Assembly: GCF_000827125.1 (NCBI RefSeq)
Contig: NZ_CP010311.1
Span: forward strand, 248,001-312,000
Reading direction: 5' to 3'
Length of the DNA stretch: 64,000 nt
Source: Geoalkalibacter subterraneus
Lineage (GTDB): Bacteria; Desulfobacterota; Desulfuromonadia; Desulfuromonadales; Geoalkalibacteraceae
Below are positions 8,858 through 17,076 of this stretch, piece by piece (positions within the stretch are counted from its first letter, which is position 1; each line of letters starts with the position of its first letter). Made by a program: the position numbers and the translations under genes. The notes below the pieces were generated by a model. It was not told where the DNA came from and did no database searches. It was given only the letters and a program-made list of their open reading frames with translations.

Positions 8858-9493
8858 ATGAAAAAAATACTGTTTTTGCTGACTGTGCTGCTGGTTTTTC
8901 CCCTCGTTGTGTCAGCTCAGCAGTTCGAGCCGCGCCCGGGACTGAAGGTTATTCTTCCAAAGGTCTCCGATGACTGGCAGGCAGGCACCGAAGCGCCTGC
9001 GGATCTGCTCGAGCACATGATTGAACATCTGCGGGAAGATGCGGCTCGCAACGGGCAGTCCCCGACCGAGGAGCAGTTGCGCAGGGCGGCGCAGCAACGG
9101 CTGGCGACCAACGAGCTTTTCGTATTCAATCCCGAGACCGGGGCGCACCTCCTGATCAGTTTCAGTGAACTGGAAAAAGACGAAGCGCCACCTTCGATGC
9201 GCGCCATTGAATTGTCGGCCCGGTATGCCGCCGACGGTGTAGTGGATGAAGGATGGGAGAATGTCAAAGTTCGCCAGGACTCTGCTCAGATTGACGGCGC
9301 CCGCAGTGCACAGCGCTTTGAGATCGATTACAGTCACGAAGGGAAAGACAGCCGTTTTGTCGGCGTGGTTGGTTTTGCTGCGCCCTACTGGTTCTGGCTC
9401 TATGCCAACGACCATCTGGCTGACCCGGAAGATCGCCAGGTGATCGAGACGCTGCTGTCCGACATCCGCCTTCAGGTAGAGCGGCCGAACTGA
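8858..9493 (+). CDS. Secreted hypothetical protein
   Basis: 211 residues with a clear Sec signal peptide (MKKILFLLTVLLVFPLVVSA, cut before QQFE) and a good GGAGACTGAT leader before the ATG. The mature part is soluble and mixed alpha/beta, with no membrane segment, no cysteine pairs and no catalytic motif that I recognise. It ends a few bases before the convergent ZIP gene. I cannot assign a function; a periplasmic location is the only supported statement. Confidence 0.75.
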   Translation: MKKILFLLTVLLVFPLVVSAQQFEPRPGLKVILPKVSDDWQAGTEAPADLLEHMIEHLREDAARNGQSPTEEQLRRAAQQRLATNELFVFNPETGAHLLISFSELEKDEAPPSMRAIELSARYAADGVVDEGWENVKVRQDSAQIDGARSAQRFEIDYSHEGKDSRFVGVVGFAAPYWFWLYANDHLADPEDRQVIETLLSDIRLQVERPN

Positions 9494-10312
9494 TTACAGA
9501 AAAAGCAGCAGGCTGACCGCCATCACCACCATGCCGCTCACCAGGCCATAGAGGGCATGGTGGTGGCGGCCGTATTCGTGTGCGCCGGGGAGCAGTTCGT
9601 CGAGAGAGATAAACACCATGATGCCTGCTACCGACGCAAACAAAACCCCGAACAGCACATCGTTCATAAAGGGATAGAGCAGGAAATATCCCAGCATGGC
9701 ACCGGCCGGTTCAGAGAGTCCGGATAGGAACGAAAGCTGAAAAGCACGCAGACGACTGCCGGTGGCATAAAAAACCGGGATCGAGACGGCGATTCCCTCC
9801 GGAATATTGTGCAGTGCGACCGCCACCGCCACCGGCAATCCCAGGGTCGGGTCACGCAGCGCCACGGTAAAAGTCGCCAGCCCTTCGGGGAAGTTGTGAA
9901 TGGCGATGGCCAGCGCTGAGAGCATCCCCATGCGCAGCAGCCGGTCGTCCGCTGGGCCGCTGCCGCCGCGGATTTCTTCCAGACGATGGGCTTCGTGAGG
10001 GTTTTCGTGGCTTGGAACCAACTTGTCGATCAGGCCGATCACCAGCATCCCGCCGAAAAATGCGCCCACCGTGACCCAGGAGCCCGCACGAATTCCGAGG
10101 CTGCCCACCAGCGGTTCTTTCGCTTTGAATAAGATTTCCACAAACGAGACATAGATCATAACTCCGGCGGAGAACCCAAGGGCGATGGCCAGCATGCGGG
10201 TATTGGTTTTTTTCGCCAGAAAGGCTGCCGCACTGCCGATGCCTGTTGCAAGACCCGCAAAAAGGGTCAAGCCGAAAGCCCATAACACATTCTGCTCAAA
10301 CATTGAGATCAT
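9494..10312 (-). CDS. zupT: ZIP-family (ZupT-like) metal transporter
   Basis: About 272 residues with eight predicted membrane segments. The ZIP signature helices are present: [11 protein letters not shown] in TM4 and [13 protein letters not shown] in TM5, whose His, Asn and Glu residues coordinate Zn2+/Fe2+ in the transport path. A His-containing loop (HENPHEAH) lies between TM3 and TM4. It probably imports divalent metal, mainly zinc, across the inner membrane. The start is set at the ATG giving MISMFEQN; a second ATG lies three codons later and the choice is uncertain. The longer in-frame extension to 10387 is unlikely. Confidence 0.9.
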   Translation of the reverse strand: MISMFEQNVLWAFGLTLFAGLATGIGSAAAFLAKKTNTRMLAIALGFSAGVMIYVSFVEILFKAKEPLVGSLGIRAGSWVTVGAFFGGMLVIGLIDKLVPSHENPHEAHRLEEIRGGSGPADDRLLRMGMLSALAIAIHNFPEGLATFTVALRDPTLGLPVAVAVALHNIPEGIAVSIPVFYATGSRLRAFQLSFLSGLSEPAGAMLGYFLLYPFMNDVLFGVLFASVAGIMVFISLDELLPGAHEYGRHHHALYGLVSGMVVMAVSLLLFL

Positions 10313-10555
10313 AGCCTCGCTTTTTTTGACTGATATTGCACTGATTGTCCTTTCCCTGTCCCCCGGTGAGGATTCGATGCAACCCACTGGAAAATCTGTG
10401 CGGTTGCGCTATTATTAACCGCATTGTCAGTGGATTGCAAAAGGTGTCTTTCCACAAGCCATGATGCCAGGATTCCGGCCGGAAAGGGGGTGGCGTCTGT
10501 ACTGTTTGACCGGGAGGGCGTTTTTAAGACGATTGATATCAACCAGGGAGGTTTC

Positions 10556-12070
10556 ATGATGCATTGGGGGAAATTTTTCTGTTTTGTTTTTATGAGCACA
10601 CTGTTTTTAACAGGTTCCTCATCCGATACCTGGGGGGCGCCGGCCAAGCCGAGCCAGGCCACCGAAACCTGCCTGGCCTGCCATCGCGCGGTGACACCGG
10701 GGATCGTTTCCGACTGGGAGAACAGCTACCATTCCACGAGTACACCGGCTGCGGCATTGGAGAAGGCCAAGCGTGAGCGGCGCATGTCGGCTGCGCAGGT
10801 TTCTGATGAAGTTTCCGGCCATGTGGTCGGTTGTGCCGAATGCCACACCGCAAATCCTGACGCCCACCCGGATACCTTCGATCATAACGGTTTCAAGGTG
10901 CACACCGTGGTGACTCCGGCCGACTGTGCGGTCTGTCATCCTACCGAGGTCGACCAATACAGCCATAACATCATGGCCCAGGCTTATGGCAATCTTAACC
11001 ACAATCCGGTCTATCACGACCTGGTGGAGATGAGCATCGGCACGCAGAAGTTTGCCAATGGCGAATTGTCGGTGGATCCTCCCAATATCGACACTGAGAG
11101 CGACGCCTGCAATTACTGCCACGGCACGGTGGTAGAATTCCAGGGGCTGGAGGAACGTTCGACCGGCATGGGGACCATGTCTCTGCCGAAGTATTCCGGC
11201 TGGCCCAACCAGGGTGTCGGGCGCATCAACCCTGACGGAACCAAAGGCAGCTGTGCCGCCTGCCATACGCGTCACAATTTCTCCATCGAAATGGCGCGTA
11301 AGCCTTATACCTGCGGTGAATGCCATAAAGGGCCGGACGTGCCCGCCTATAAAGTGTATATGGTCAGCAAGCACGGCAACATTTACAATTCCCATTGGAA
11401 GGATTGGGATTTCAAGGCCGTACCCTGGGTCGCCGGTGAAGATTTCACGGCACCGACCTGCGCGACCTGTCATGCCTCACTGGTTGTGACGCCGACAGGA
11501 GAGGTGATCAGCGAGCGCACCCATCAATTCAACGACCGCTCCGCGTGGCGTATTTTCGGCCTGCCTTACGCTCATGCCCATCCGAAAGATGCGGATACCA
11601 CTAAAATCAAGAACAGTGACGGGTTACCGCTCCCGACTTCGCTCGACGGCACCCCTGCAACGGAATATCTGATCGATGAGAACGAGCAGAATAAGAGGCG
11701 CGCGACCATGAAACGTGTCTGCTCTGCCTGTCACAGCGAAGGTTGGACAAACGGGCATTTCGAGCGCTTTGAAAACACAATACAGATCATGAACGAGAAG
11801 ACGCTGACCTCCACCGGCATTCTGCTGGAGGCCTACAACAGCGGAGTAGCCAACGGGCTGGCTGACGGCGACAGCCTGTTCAATGAAGCTCTTGAGAAAA
11901 AATGGGTAGAAACCTGGCTGTTCTACGCCAATTCCACCCGCTTCAGCTCGGCCATGGCCGGTGCCGACTACGGCGTGTTCGCCAACGGCCGCTGGTATAT
12001 GAACAAGACGATCGCCGAGATGGCCGACTGGCTGGAGATGCTCAAGAAAATTCACGATGACGAGGATTGA
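10556..12070 (+). CDS. Octahaem cytochrome c of the hydroxylamine oxidoreductase (HAO) family
   Basis: 504 residues, exported by an N-terminal signal peptide (residues 1-27, ending TWG|APA). Eight CXXCH haem sites lie at about residues 39, 93, 124, 185, 233, 253, 302 and 389. HAO-like context motifs follow: GPDVPAY...SKHGNIY after haem 6 and CATCHASLV...ERTHQFNDRSAW after haem 7, then a haem-free C-terminus. Family members oxidise hydroxylamine or hydrazine, or in anaerobes reduce nitrite or hydroxylamine in the periplasm. The direction and substrate cannot be read from sequence. A strong AGGGAGG precedes the chosen ATG; a longer upstream start is rejected. No partner quinol oxidase gene is adjacent. 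Confidence 0.82.
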   Translation: MMHWGKFFCFVFMSTLFLTGSSSDTWGAPAKPSQATETCLACHRAVTPGIVSDWENSYHSTSTPAAALEKAKRERRMSAAQVSDEVSGHVVGCAECHTANPDAHPDTFDHNGFKVHTVVTPADCAVCHPTEVDQYSHNIMAQAYGNLNHNPVYHDLVEMSIGTQKFANGELSVDPPNIDTESDACNYCHGTVVEFQGLEERSTGMGTMSLPKYSGWPNQGVGRINPDGTKGSCAACHTRHNFSIEMARKPYTCGECHKGPDVPAYKVYMVSKHGNIYNSHWKDWDFKAVPWVAGEDFTAPTCATCHASLVVTPTGEVISERTHQFNDRSAWRIFGLPYAHAHPKDADTTKIKNSDGLPLPTSLDGTPATEYLIDENEQNKRRATMKRVCSACHSEGWTNGHFERFENTIQIMNEKTLTSTGILLEAYNSGVANGLADGDSLFNEALEKKWVETWLFYANSTRFSSAMAGADYGVFANGRWYMNKTIAEMADWLEMLKKIHDDED

Positions 12071-12105
12071 AAGCGGAACGGAAATTCATTGAATCCGTAG
12101 GTTGT

Positions 12106-12147
12106 TAAAAAGCCCGGCCGCCGAAGAAGGTGGCCGGGCTCTTTAAT
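12106..12147 (+). terminator. Rho-independent terminator of the octahaem cytochrome gene
   Basis: AGCCCGGCC and GGCCGGGCT form a GC-rich stem around a 12-base loop, followed by CTTTAATTTT. It lies about 35 bases after the stop codon of the cytochrome gene. Confidence 0.85.
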
Positions 12148-12157
12148 TTTGGCGACT

Positions 12158-12481
12158 TCATGGATGGGGAAACTGTCTGCTGTATTGCTCCTCCTGCTCG
12201 GGGCTGCCGATCAGAATCAGTTTCATCCCGTGGGCAAGGCGGGTTTCGGGCGGTGGAACGACGAGGGGCTCTTGCCCGCTTTCAGTTTCGAGCGCGACGA
12301 TGGAGCAGCCGGTGCGCGGGCGGATGCGTGATTCTGTGATGGTCATACCGGCTAATTGCGCTGGCAGCGGGCGGCGAAAGACATTGATGCCTTCAGTCAG
12401 GAATGCGGAGACTTTCGACTCTATGATGTTGAACAGGATGTTGGCACCGACCGATGGGGCGTCCTCTGTTTCATTGGGAAG
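12158..12481 (-). pseudogene. Remnant of a TrkA-C (RCK_C) ion-channel/transporter regulatory domain
   Basis: On the minus strand an in-frame segment from 12481 down to the stop at 12158 reads GANILFNIIESKVSAFLTEG, then INVFRRPLPAQLAGMTITES and RPRTGCSIVALETESG. This matches the end of the RCK_N domain and the RCK_C domain of Kch-type potassium channels and Trk/Nha-like transporters. A stop codon precedes the segment and there is no start codon for a full protein. The N-terminal membrane part is absent. I read it as the surviving tail of a deleted channel gene. It is unrelated in position to the intact ktrAB pair. Confidence 0.62.
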
Positions 12482-12545
12482 TCATGGGGACGGGAAACTA
12501 TGCCGGAGCGATCTGCGGGCGTCAACCTTTGTGGAGTGAAATCAG

Positions 12546-12573
12546 TTGACTCGGCAGCAGATTGCGCTAACCT
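12546..12573 (+). promoter_or_regulatory. Probable sigma-70 promoter of the Cys-rich small gene
   Basis: TTGACT at 12546 and TAACCT at 12568 are separated by 16 bases, about 33 bases before the ATG at 12607. The -10 is weak, so the call is moderate. Confidence 0.45.
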
Positions 12574-12606
12574 GAAAGCAAAAATACAAGAAAGGGAGTT
12601 AAGTCT

Positions 12607-12786
12607 ATGGCTGAAAATGATTGCACCAATCCGGAAGAACACTGTGAATTGCATGCCTGCCAGTTGCAGTTCAAGGACAGAAATCCCGAAATCGACAAGA
12701 TCTTTGAAGATCCGCGCTATGCCTGCGCCAACTGTGGGGTAAAAGTGCATAACGCTGATAATGTCTGCATCCCCAAGCCGCTCTAA
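12607..12786 (+). CDS. Small Cys-rich, probable metal-binding protein (59 residues)
   Basis: A 59-residue frame with a good AGGGAG ribosome-binding site 8 bases upstream. It begins MAENDCTNPEEHCELHACQL and ends with YACANCGVKVHNADNVCIPK. Six cysteines (residues about 6, 13, 18, 43, 46 and 55) plus histidines, including a CANC knuckle, suggest a small zinc-ribbon-like or metal-binding protein. No signal peptide. It has its own likely promoter and a terminator 35 bases downstream, so it looks like a real single-gene unit. I do not recognise a named family. Confidence 0.75.
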   Translation: MAENDCTNPEEHCELHACQLQFKDRNPEIDKIFEDPRYACANCGVKVHNADNVCIPKPL

Positions 12787-12821
12787 ATTCTCCTACGACT
12801 CTCCTCTGGCAACACTCACTA

Positions 12822-12856
12822 CGGGGCGCTCTGCATGACAGGGCGCCCCGTTTTTT
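12822..12856 (+). terminator. Rho-independent terminator after the Cys-rich small gene
   Basis: CGGGGCGC and GCGCCCCG pair around a short loop and are followed directly by TTTTTT. Confidence 0.9.
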
Positions 12857-12892
12857 CGTGCAATCCGCTGAATAAACATTCGCCCCCCCCCC

Positions 12893-12921
12893 TTGACACC
12901 AGGGGTGAATTCAGATAGGTA
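12893..12921 (+). promoter_or_regulatory. Promoter of the FadR-type regulator / choline module
   Basis: A consensus TTGACA at 12893 with a 17-base spacer to TAGGTA at 12916. A run of ten C residues (12883-12892) directly abuts the -35 hexamer. The palindromic operator begins at the end of the -10 element. Confidence 0.6.
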
Positions 12922-12935
12922 TTGGTCCGACCAAA
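12921..12935. promoter_or_regulatory. PdhR/FadR-like operator
   Basis: ATTGGTCCGACCAAA contains the perfect palindrome TTGGT-N3-ACCAA, which matches the known PdhR-subfamily GntR operator pattern ATTGGTNNNACCAAT. It sits over the expected transcription start of the promoter at 12893, where a bound dimer would block polymerase. The adjacent GntR gene is the obvious candidate ligand, implying autorepression. Confidence 0.7.
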
Positions 12936-13020
12936 GACGGGGGCTGAGGCAGAGGTTTAGCCAAAATTCAGCTAAAAAGCATCTTGTGTTATTTTTTATC
13001 ACGACAAAGGTACGACCTTT

Positions 13021-13818
13021 ATGGAAGAAAAACAGGAAAAAAAAGATATGCGCAAGCATACTCTTCGGTTCTCTCCGGCCAAGGTAGGGCGTGCCGGCGA
13101 AGATGTGGCGCTGCAGATTGAGGCTGCCATAATCGGCGGCCAGATCGCCCCCGGAGAGGGGCTGCCCAGCGAGCGCGAGCTGCAGAATCAGTTCTGCACG
13201 GGGCGCGGGGTGATTCGCGAAGCACTGCGGGCTTTGAAGCAGAAAGGGTTGATCGAGATCCGCAAAGGGGCGCACGGCGGTGCCTATGTCAAGCAGATCG
13301 AGGTGGGCCAGGTCAGTGAATCCCTGGCACTGTTTCTCAAGCAGAACCATATCAGCCCCGAGCACCTGATCGAGTTTCGCGAGAGCATTGATCGCACCAT
13401 TACCACCCTGGCCATTGCCCGCGCCACACCGGAAGAGAAAACCGCACTGGTAGAGGGGGCGGCGCGTCTGCGGCAGTTTCTCGATGTAGACGAGCCCGAT
13501 ATGGATGCTTTGAGTGAAATGGACCGCGAGTTGAACATTCGCCTGGCACGCATGACGGGCAACCCCATTTTCGAATGGGTGATGCAGGCGATTCAGCTGG
13601 GCTTCAGCTCCAATGACTACGCCCTGTACCAGAATCGTGATTACCGGGAAAAAACCATTGCCAATTGGAATGACACGGCACGGGAAATCGCCGCAGGCGA
13701 GCCGCTGCGCGCCCTGTCGTTCATCGGCAACCATTATGTTCTTCTGCAGCGCTGCGTGCAGGAGCAGAGAGAATCACGCAAGGGTGAGATAGAGCCCAAA
13801 GACGACGGGCTGGAATAA
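13021..13818 (+). CDS. FadR-subfamily GntR transcriptional regulator
   Basis: 265 residues. The N-terminal winged helix (about residues 20-90) includes LPSERELQNQF and the recognition helix GRGVIREALRALKQKGLI, then a wing with GAHGGAYV. The C-terminal FCD effector domain (about 100-235) has the usual helical bundle. FadR/PdhR-type regulators bind small acids or similar metabolites. Its position at the head of betA-betB-substrate-binding protein-porin, behind a PdhR-like operator, suggests it controls choline uptake and oxidation. In proteobacteria this role is usually taken by the TetR-type BetI, which is absent here. The effector is unknown. Confidence 0.88.
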   Translation: MEEKQEKKDMRKHTLRFSPAKVGRAGEDVALQIEAAIIGGQIAPGEGLPSERELQNQFCTGRGVIREALRALKQKGLIEIRKGAHGGAYVKQIEVGQVSESLALFLKQNHISPEHLIEFRESIDRTITTLAIARATPEEKTALVEGAARLRQFLDVDEPDMDALSEMDRELNIRLARMTGNPIFEWVMQAIQLGFSSNDYALYQNRDYREKTIANWNDTAREIAAGEPLRALSFIGNHYVLLQRCVQEQRESRKGEIEPKDDGLE

Positions 13819-13856
13819 AGAGCGTCTGAAACCGAGTGAACAGAGGAGAGTACATT

Positions 13857-15524
13857 ATGGCGACACAACAATATGACTACATCATCGTGGGCGGCGGTTC
13901 CGCCGGCAGCGTTCTGGCCAATCGCCTCAGCGTCAACCCGGATAACAAGGTGCTGGTGCTGGAAGCCGGTCCCCCCGATTACAAGCTGGATTTCCGCATT
14001 CACATGCCGGCGGCTCTGACCTACCCGCTGCAGGGCAAAACCTACAACTGGTGGTATGAGTCCGATCCCGAACCCCATATGCACAACCGCCGCATTTACC
14101 AGCCGCGCGGCAAGGTGCTGGGCGGCTCGAGCTGCATCAACGGTATGATCTACATTCGCGGCAACGCCATGGATTATGAAAAGTGGGGGAAAAACGAAGG
14201 GCTCGAAAAGTGGGATTACGCCCATTGCCTTCCCTATTTCCGCAAGTTCGAAACCCGTCTCAAGGGGGCTGATGAGTACCACGGTTCCAACGGACCTCTC
14301 TATCTGACCACGCCCCGTTGTGAAAATCCCCTGTTTGACGCCTTTTTTAAAGCCTCCGAGCAGGCAGGCCACCCCCTGGTAGCGGATGTCAACGGCTATC
14401 AGCAGGAGGGGATGAGCCCCTTCGATGCAACGATCTATCGCGGGCGTCGCTGGAATGCGGCCCGGGCCTATGTGCACCCGGTAAAAAACCGCGAAAATCT
14501 CACCATCCACTGCCGCAGCCTGGCGACCCGTATCCTGTTCGAAGGCAACAAGGCGGTGGGGGTAGCCTATACCAGGGGCGGCAAGAACGAGAAGGCCTAC
14601 GGCGGCGAGATCATCTGCTGCGGCGGTGCGATCAATTCCCCGCAGTTGCTGCAGCTCTCCGGCATCGGCAACGGCGCGGAGCTGAAAAAACTCGGCATCG
14701 ACGTGGTGCAGGATCTGCCGGGGGTCGGCGAAAACCTGCAGGATCACCTCGAACTCTACGTACAGTATGCCTGCCGCCAGCCGGTCAGCATGTACCCGGC
14801 GCTCAAATGGTACAACCAGCCCAAGATCGGCTTCGACTGGCTGTTCAAGCGCAAAGGCGCTGCGGCGACCAATCATTTCGAGGCCGGCGGATTTATCCGC
14901 GGCAATGACAGGGTCGAGTATCCCAACCTGCAGTTCCATTTCCTGCCGATCGCGATTCGCTACGACGGTTCGGCACCCAAGCAGGGGCATGGTTTCCAGC
15001 TGCATGTGGGACCGATGAACTCGGATGTGCGCGGTCGCGTCAAGATCAAATCCGCCGATCCCAAGCAGTATCCCAGCATCCTGTTCAATTATCTCTCCAC
15101 CGAGCAGGAGCGTCGCGAATGGGTCGAGGCGATCCGCTGCTCGCGCAACATCATCGAGCAACCGGCCTTCGACGCGCTGCGCGGGGCCGAGCTGGCGCCG
15201 GGCAAAGAGGCGCAGACGGACGAGGAGATCCTTGATTTCGTGGCACGCGAAGGGGAGAGCGCCTACCACCCCAGCTGTACCTGCAAGATGGGTTACGACA
15301 AGCAGGCGGTGGTTGATGCAGACCTCAGGGTGCATGGCGTGGAAAACCTGCGGGTGGTGGATGCCTCGGTCATGCCGAGTATCACCAACGGCAATATCTA
15401 CGCACCGGTCATGATGATTGCGGAAAAAGCCGCCGACACGATTCTCGGCAATACGTTGGAAGAACCGTCCAGAGCAGGATTCTATCGGTATGACCGCAAA
15501 AAATCAGGAGCCACTAAAAAGTGA
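13857..15524 (+). CDS. betA: Choline dehydrogenase (GMC oxidoreductase)
   Basis: 555 residues. FAD-binding GGGSAGSVLANRLS at the N-terminus, GMC signature around GKVLGGSSCINGMIYIRG, and the C-terminal active-site segments SAYHPSCTCKMG (catalytic His) and GNIYAPVMMIAEKAAD. It oxidises choline to betaine aldehyde and passes electrons to the respiratory chain at the membrane. The start is the ATG after GAGGAGAG; it overlaps betB by 4 bases, so translation is coupled. Length and motifs match BetA rather than alcohol oxidases, although close GMC relatives cannot be excluded by eye. Confidence 0.92.
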   Translation: MATQQYDYIIVGGGSAGSVLANRLSVNPDNKVLVLEAGPPDYKLDFRIHMPAALTYPLQGKTYNWWYESDPEPHMHNRRIYQPRGKVLGGSSCINGMIYIRGNAMDYEKWGKNEGLEKWDYAHCLPYFRKFETRLKGADEYHGSNGPLYLTTPRCENPLFDAFFKASEQAGHPLVADVNGYQQEGMSPFDATIYRGRRWNAARAYVHPVKNRENLTIHCRSLATRILFEGNKAVGVAYTRGGKNEKAYGGEIICCGGAINSPQLLQLSGIGNGAELKKLGIDVVQDLPGVGENLQDHLELYVQYACRQPVSMYPALKWYNQPKIGFDWLFKRKGAAATNHFEAGGFIRGNDRVEYPNLQFHFLPIAIRYDGSAPKQGHGFQLHVGPMNSDVRGRVKIKSADPKQYPSILFNYLSTEQERREWVEAIRCSRNIIEQPAFDALRGAELAPGKEAQTDEEILDFVAREGESAYHPSCTCKMGYDKQAVVDADLRVHGVENLRVVDASVMPSITNGNIYAPVMMIAEKAADTILGNTLEEPSRAGFYRYDRKKSGATKK

Positions 15525-16996
15525 TTGAAAAACGTATGTATGTCGATGGGCAATGGGTGGATGCACGCTCGGGGAAAACCCGCTCCATCATCAACCCTGC
15601 CAATCAGGAAGTGATTGCCGAAGTGGCGGAAGGGGGGCGCGAGGATTCCCGCGTCGCCATTGCCGCCGCCCGTCGCGCCTTTGATCAGGGCGACTGGCCG
15701 CGCACACCTGCCAACGAACGTGGCGCGCTGGTGTATCGCCTCGGCGAACTGGTGGCGCGCGAACGCGAGGAGCTGGCGCGCCTTGAAACCCTTGATACCG
15801 GCAAGACCCTTGAAGAGAGCCGCTGGGATATGGACGATATCGCCGGCATCTTCAAATATTACGGCGGCCTGGCTGACAAGGACGGCGGCGAGAGCATCGC
15901 TTCGCCGGTGCCCGATTCCTCCAGCACCCTGGTGCGTGAGCCGGTGGGGGTCTGCGGCCAGATCTCCCCATGGAACTACCCGCTGCTGCAGGCGTCGTGG
16001 AAGATGGCACCGGCGCTGGCTGCCGGCTGCACTATCGTTATGAAACCGAGCGAGATCACCCCGCTGACGACGATCAGAATCACCGAACTGGCTCAGGAGG
16101 CGGGTTTCCCCGCCGGCGTGGTCAACACGGTGCTGGGCGAAGGCGCAGAAGTGGGGGCCGAGCTGGCGGAAAGCCCCCAGGTTGACCTGATCAGCTTTAC
16201 GGGAGGCATCACAACCGGCAAGCAGGTCATGCGCGCCGCTTCCGGCAACGTGAAAAAAGTAGCGCTGGAGCTGGGGGGCAAGAATCCCAATATCATCTTT
16301 GCCGATGCGGATTTCGATACCGCCCTTGATTACGTGCTCAACGGTGTCTTCTTCCACGCAGGGCAGATCTGCTCCGCCGGCGCACGCGTGATGGTGGAAG
16401 AGCCGCTGCACGACCGCCTGGTGGAGGCCCTGGCGCAGCGCATAAAGCGCATCGTCGTGGGGGATGGTTTCAACCCCGACAGCCGCATGGGGCCGCTGAT
16501 TTCCGCCGAGCATCGTGACAAGGTTGAACGCTATGTCGAGGTCGCACAGCGGGAAGGGGCGAATCTGGTGCTCGGCGGCCGTCGCCCCGAGGCGGATCAT
16601 CTGCAGGACGGCTTCTATTATGAACCGACCCTGTTCACCGGCTGCAGCAACGACATGAAGATCGTGCAGGAAGAGGTGTTCGGGCCGGTCATCACCATCG
16701 AGAAATTCTCGACTGAGGATGAAGCGGTGGCGCGCGCCAACAGCACCATCTACGGTCTGTCGGCCGGCTTCTGGACCCGCGACCCGGACCGCATTCAGCG
16801 CATGAGCCGGGCGCTGCGCTTCGGTACCGTGTGGGTCAACGATTTCAACGTCTATTTCACACAGGCCCCCTGGGGGGGCTACAAACAATCCGGCCTCGGC
16901 CGGGAACTGGGGAAGATGGGCCTCGAGGAGTACACCGAGGTCAAGCACGTCTACCAGAATTTTAACGCGAAACCCTTGAACTGGTTCGGCGCCTGA
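15521..16996 (+). CDS. betB: Betaine aldehyde dehydrogenase
   Basis: 491 residues of the NAD(P)+-dependent aldehyde dehydrogenase family. Catalytic Cys in FFHAGQICSAGARVMVEE, general-base Glu in LELGGKNPN, and the SFTGGITTGK Rossmann segment. It converts betaine aldehyde to glycine betaine, the compatible solute. The GTG start overlaps the betA stop; an in-frame ATG five codons later (MYVDGQW) is possible. The overlap with betA supports the specific BetB assignment. Confidence 0.92.
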   Translation: MIEKRMYVDGQWVDARSGKTRSIINPANQEVIAEVAEGGREDSRVAIAAARRAFDQGDWPRTPANERGALVYRLGELVAREREELARLETLDTGKTLEESRWDMDDIAGIFKYYGGLADKDGGESIASPVPDSSSTLVREPVGVCGQISPWNYPLLQASWKMAPALAAGCTIVMKPSEITPLTTIRITELAQEAGFPAGVVNTVLGEGAEVGAELAESPQVDLISFTGGITTGKQVMRAASGNVKKVALELGGKNPNIIFADADFDTALDYVLNGVFFHAGQICSAGARVMVEEPLHDRLVEALAQRIKRIVVGDGFNPDSRMGPLISAEHRDKVERYVEVAQREGANLVLGGRRPEADHLQDGFYYEPTLFTGCSNDMKIVQEEVFGPVITIEKFSTEDEAVARANSTIYGLSAGFWTRDPDRIQRMSRALRFGTVWVNDFNVYFTQAPWGGYKQSGLGRELGKMGLEEYTEVKHVYQNFNAKPLNWFGA

Positions 16997-17076
16997 GCAG
17001 GCTTGCGCCCCGGGTTTTCCCCACCCGACGGCCGCGCTGCGACAGGCTCTCGAACATGAATTGGTAAGGAGTACCG

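Noticed and set aside
13734-15335. 533-residue reverse frame
   Set aside because: Antisense to betA, whose motifs are intact; a by-product of GC-rich codon use.
15482-16948. 488-residue reverse frame
   Set aside because: Antisense to betB; no protein family pattern.
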